A stretch of DNA of 13,164 nt, from NCBI GenBank assembly GCA_025351125.1, contig JANXWN010000345.1, positions 1 to 13,164 of the forward strand, read 5' to 3'. The stretch is from Caulobacteraceae bacterium (GTDB lineage: Bacteria; Pseudomonadota; Alphaproteobacteria; Caulobacterales; Caulobacteraceae). This document shows, piece by piece, positions 12,655 through 13,164 of this stretch. Made by a program: the position numbers and the translations under genes. The notes under the pieces were generated by a model. The model saw only the letters and a list, made by a program, of their open reading frames with translations, did no database searches and had not been told where the DNA came from. How positions within the stretch are numbered: position 1 is the first letter of the stretch; each line of letters opens with the position of its first letter.

Positions 12655-13164
12655 TCAGCCCTGACCGACGATCGGCGCGCCGATGAGGCTCGTCGGACCA
12701 TTGTGGAAGGTGGGAATGCCGCCGCTCACGGTTTGCCCGGAATCCACCACCAGGGTGTGCCCCGTGACGTAGCGGGCCTCGTCGCTGGCGAGGTAGAGCA
12801 AGGCGTAGGCCTGATCCTCGGGACCGGCTGCGATACCCAGGGAAGCGCCTTCGGCGATGCGCTGGGCGGTCGTTGCCGTGTCGGCGCCATCGCCGGTGAT
12901 CACGAAGGCGGTCATGGCGGTAACGGTGTTGCCCGGGGCCACGGCGTTGACGCGAATGCCGTGCTGCGACAACTCCGAGGAGACCGACTTGGTGAGGCCC
13001 ACCACGCCGTGCTTGGCGGCGGTGTAGGCGTGCGGACCCAAGCCCCCCAAGACGCCGGCGGTGCTGGCCACCGAGAGAATGCAGCCGCGTTTGTTGGGGA
13101 TCATCACGCGCGCGGCGTGCTTCATGCCCAGAAAGACGCCGGTGAGCAGGATGGCGACGGTGCG
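12655..13164 (-). CDS. Short-chain dehydrogenase/reductase, 5' end cut by window
   Basis: 169 residues of the C-terminal two thirds are visible; the frame stays open to the right edge, so the N-terminal cofactor-binding glycine motif lies outside. Classical SDR features remain: Ser34 (SVASTAG), Tyr47 and Lys51 (YTAAKHG) in the correct 13-residue Ser-Tyr spacing, and the PG motif in IRVNAVAPGNTVTAM. The block TGVFLGMKHAARVMI before the serine is also typical. The C-terminus ends in YVTGHTLVVDSGQTVSGG and a tail of about 20 residues. SDRs interconvert hydroxyl and keto groups with NAD(P)H; the close relatives of this type include hydroxysteroid dehydrogenases, but many other alcohols are possible. 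The two SnoaL genes follow with gaps of 14 and 24 bases. An internal ATG at 13125 is not the start, since conserved sequence continues upstream of it. Confidence 0.93.
   Translation of the reverse strand, partial: RTVAILLTGVFLGMKHAARVMIPNKRGCILSVASTAGVLGGLGPHAYTAAKHGVVGLTKSVSSELSQHGIRVNAVAPGNTVTAMTAFVITGDGADTATTAQRIAEGASLGIAAGPEDQAYALLYLASDEARYVTGHTLVVDSGQTVSGGIPTFHNGPTSLIGAPIVGQG

Noticed and set aside
1..13164. CRISPR arrays, tRNA or rRNA genes, phage attachment sites
   Set aside because: No regularly spaced repeats, cloverleaf-like segments or ribosomal RNA stretches were seen on either strand by eye.

Overview
The window is high-G+C, densely packed bacterial DNA that looks like a proteobacterium, most likely an alphaproteobacterium such as a Sphingomonadales or Caulobacterales relative. 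That placement is an inference from base composition, codon use and gene families; no taxonomic marker is present. There are twelve confident protein genes, two of them cut by the window edges, plus one doubtful 47-codon reading frame, one insertion-sequence relic and several candidate regulatory sites. I see no rRNA, tRNA or CRISPR array, and no transcriptional regulator gene.

Layout. (1) Positions 2-2518, plus strand: a ketosteroid-dehydrogenase-like flavoprotein (5' end cut), then an NmrA-type NAD(P)-binding protein and perhaps a tiny overlapping frame. (2) 2659-2886: convergent gap holding two palindromic elements. (3) 2887-3768, minus: a secreted or envelope protein of unknown function with visibly lower G+C than its neighbours, starting 22 bases from the end of an IS3-family relic (3790-3904). 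(4) 3951-6807, minus: a coenzyme F420 operon, npdG-cofE-cofD-cofC, with 4-base start/stop overlaps for E/D and D/C. (5) 6976-8175, minus: a class III (CaiB/BaiF) CoA-transferase, divergent from (6) a soluble cytochrome P450 at 8417-9574, plus; the region between them carries two inverted repeats built from the same TCCACC/GGTGGA half-site. (7) 9646-13164, minus: SDR dehydrogenase (5' end cut), two SnoaL-like (NTF2-fold) proteins in tandem, a glutathione S-transferase and an aldo/keto reductase.

Taken together, the region reads as catabolism of a polycyclic or alicyclic compound: a ring dehydrogenase resembling 3-ketosteroid dehydrogenase, a hydroxylating P450, an SDR alcohol dehydrogenase, SnoaL-type candidate dehydratases and a CoA-transferase. 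The SDR/SnoaL/CoA-transferase mix recalls bile-acid 7-dehydroxylation genes (baiA/baiE/baiF). Steroid or bile-acid substrates are a hypothesis, not something the sequence proves.

The F420 operon supplies side-chain assembly (CofC, CofD, CofE) and cofactor reduction (NpdG), but the FO-forming enzyme (FbiC or CofG/CofH) and any recognisable F420-dependent oxidoreductase lie elsewhere. CofE has no fused nitroreductase domain, which leaves open which phospho-acid (2-phospholactate, PEP or 3-phosphoglycerate) the pathway uses.
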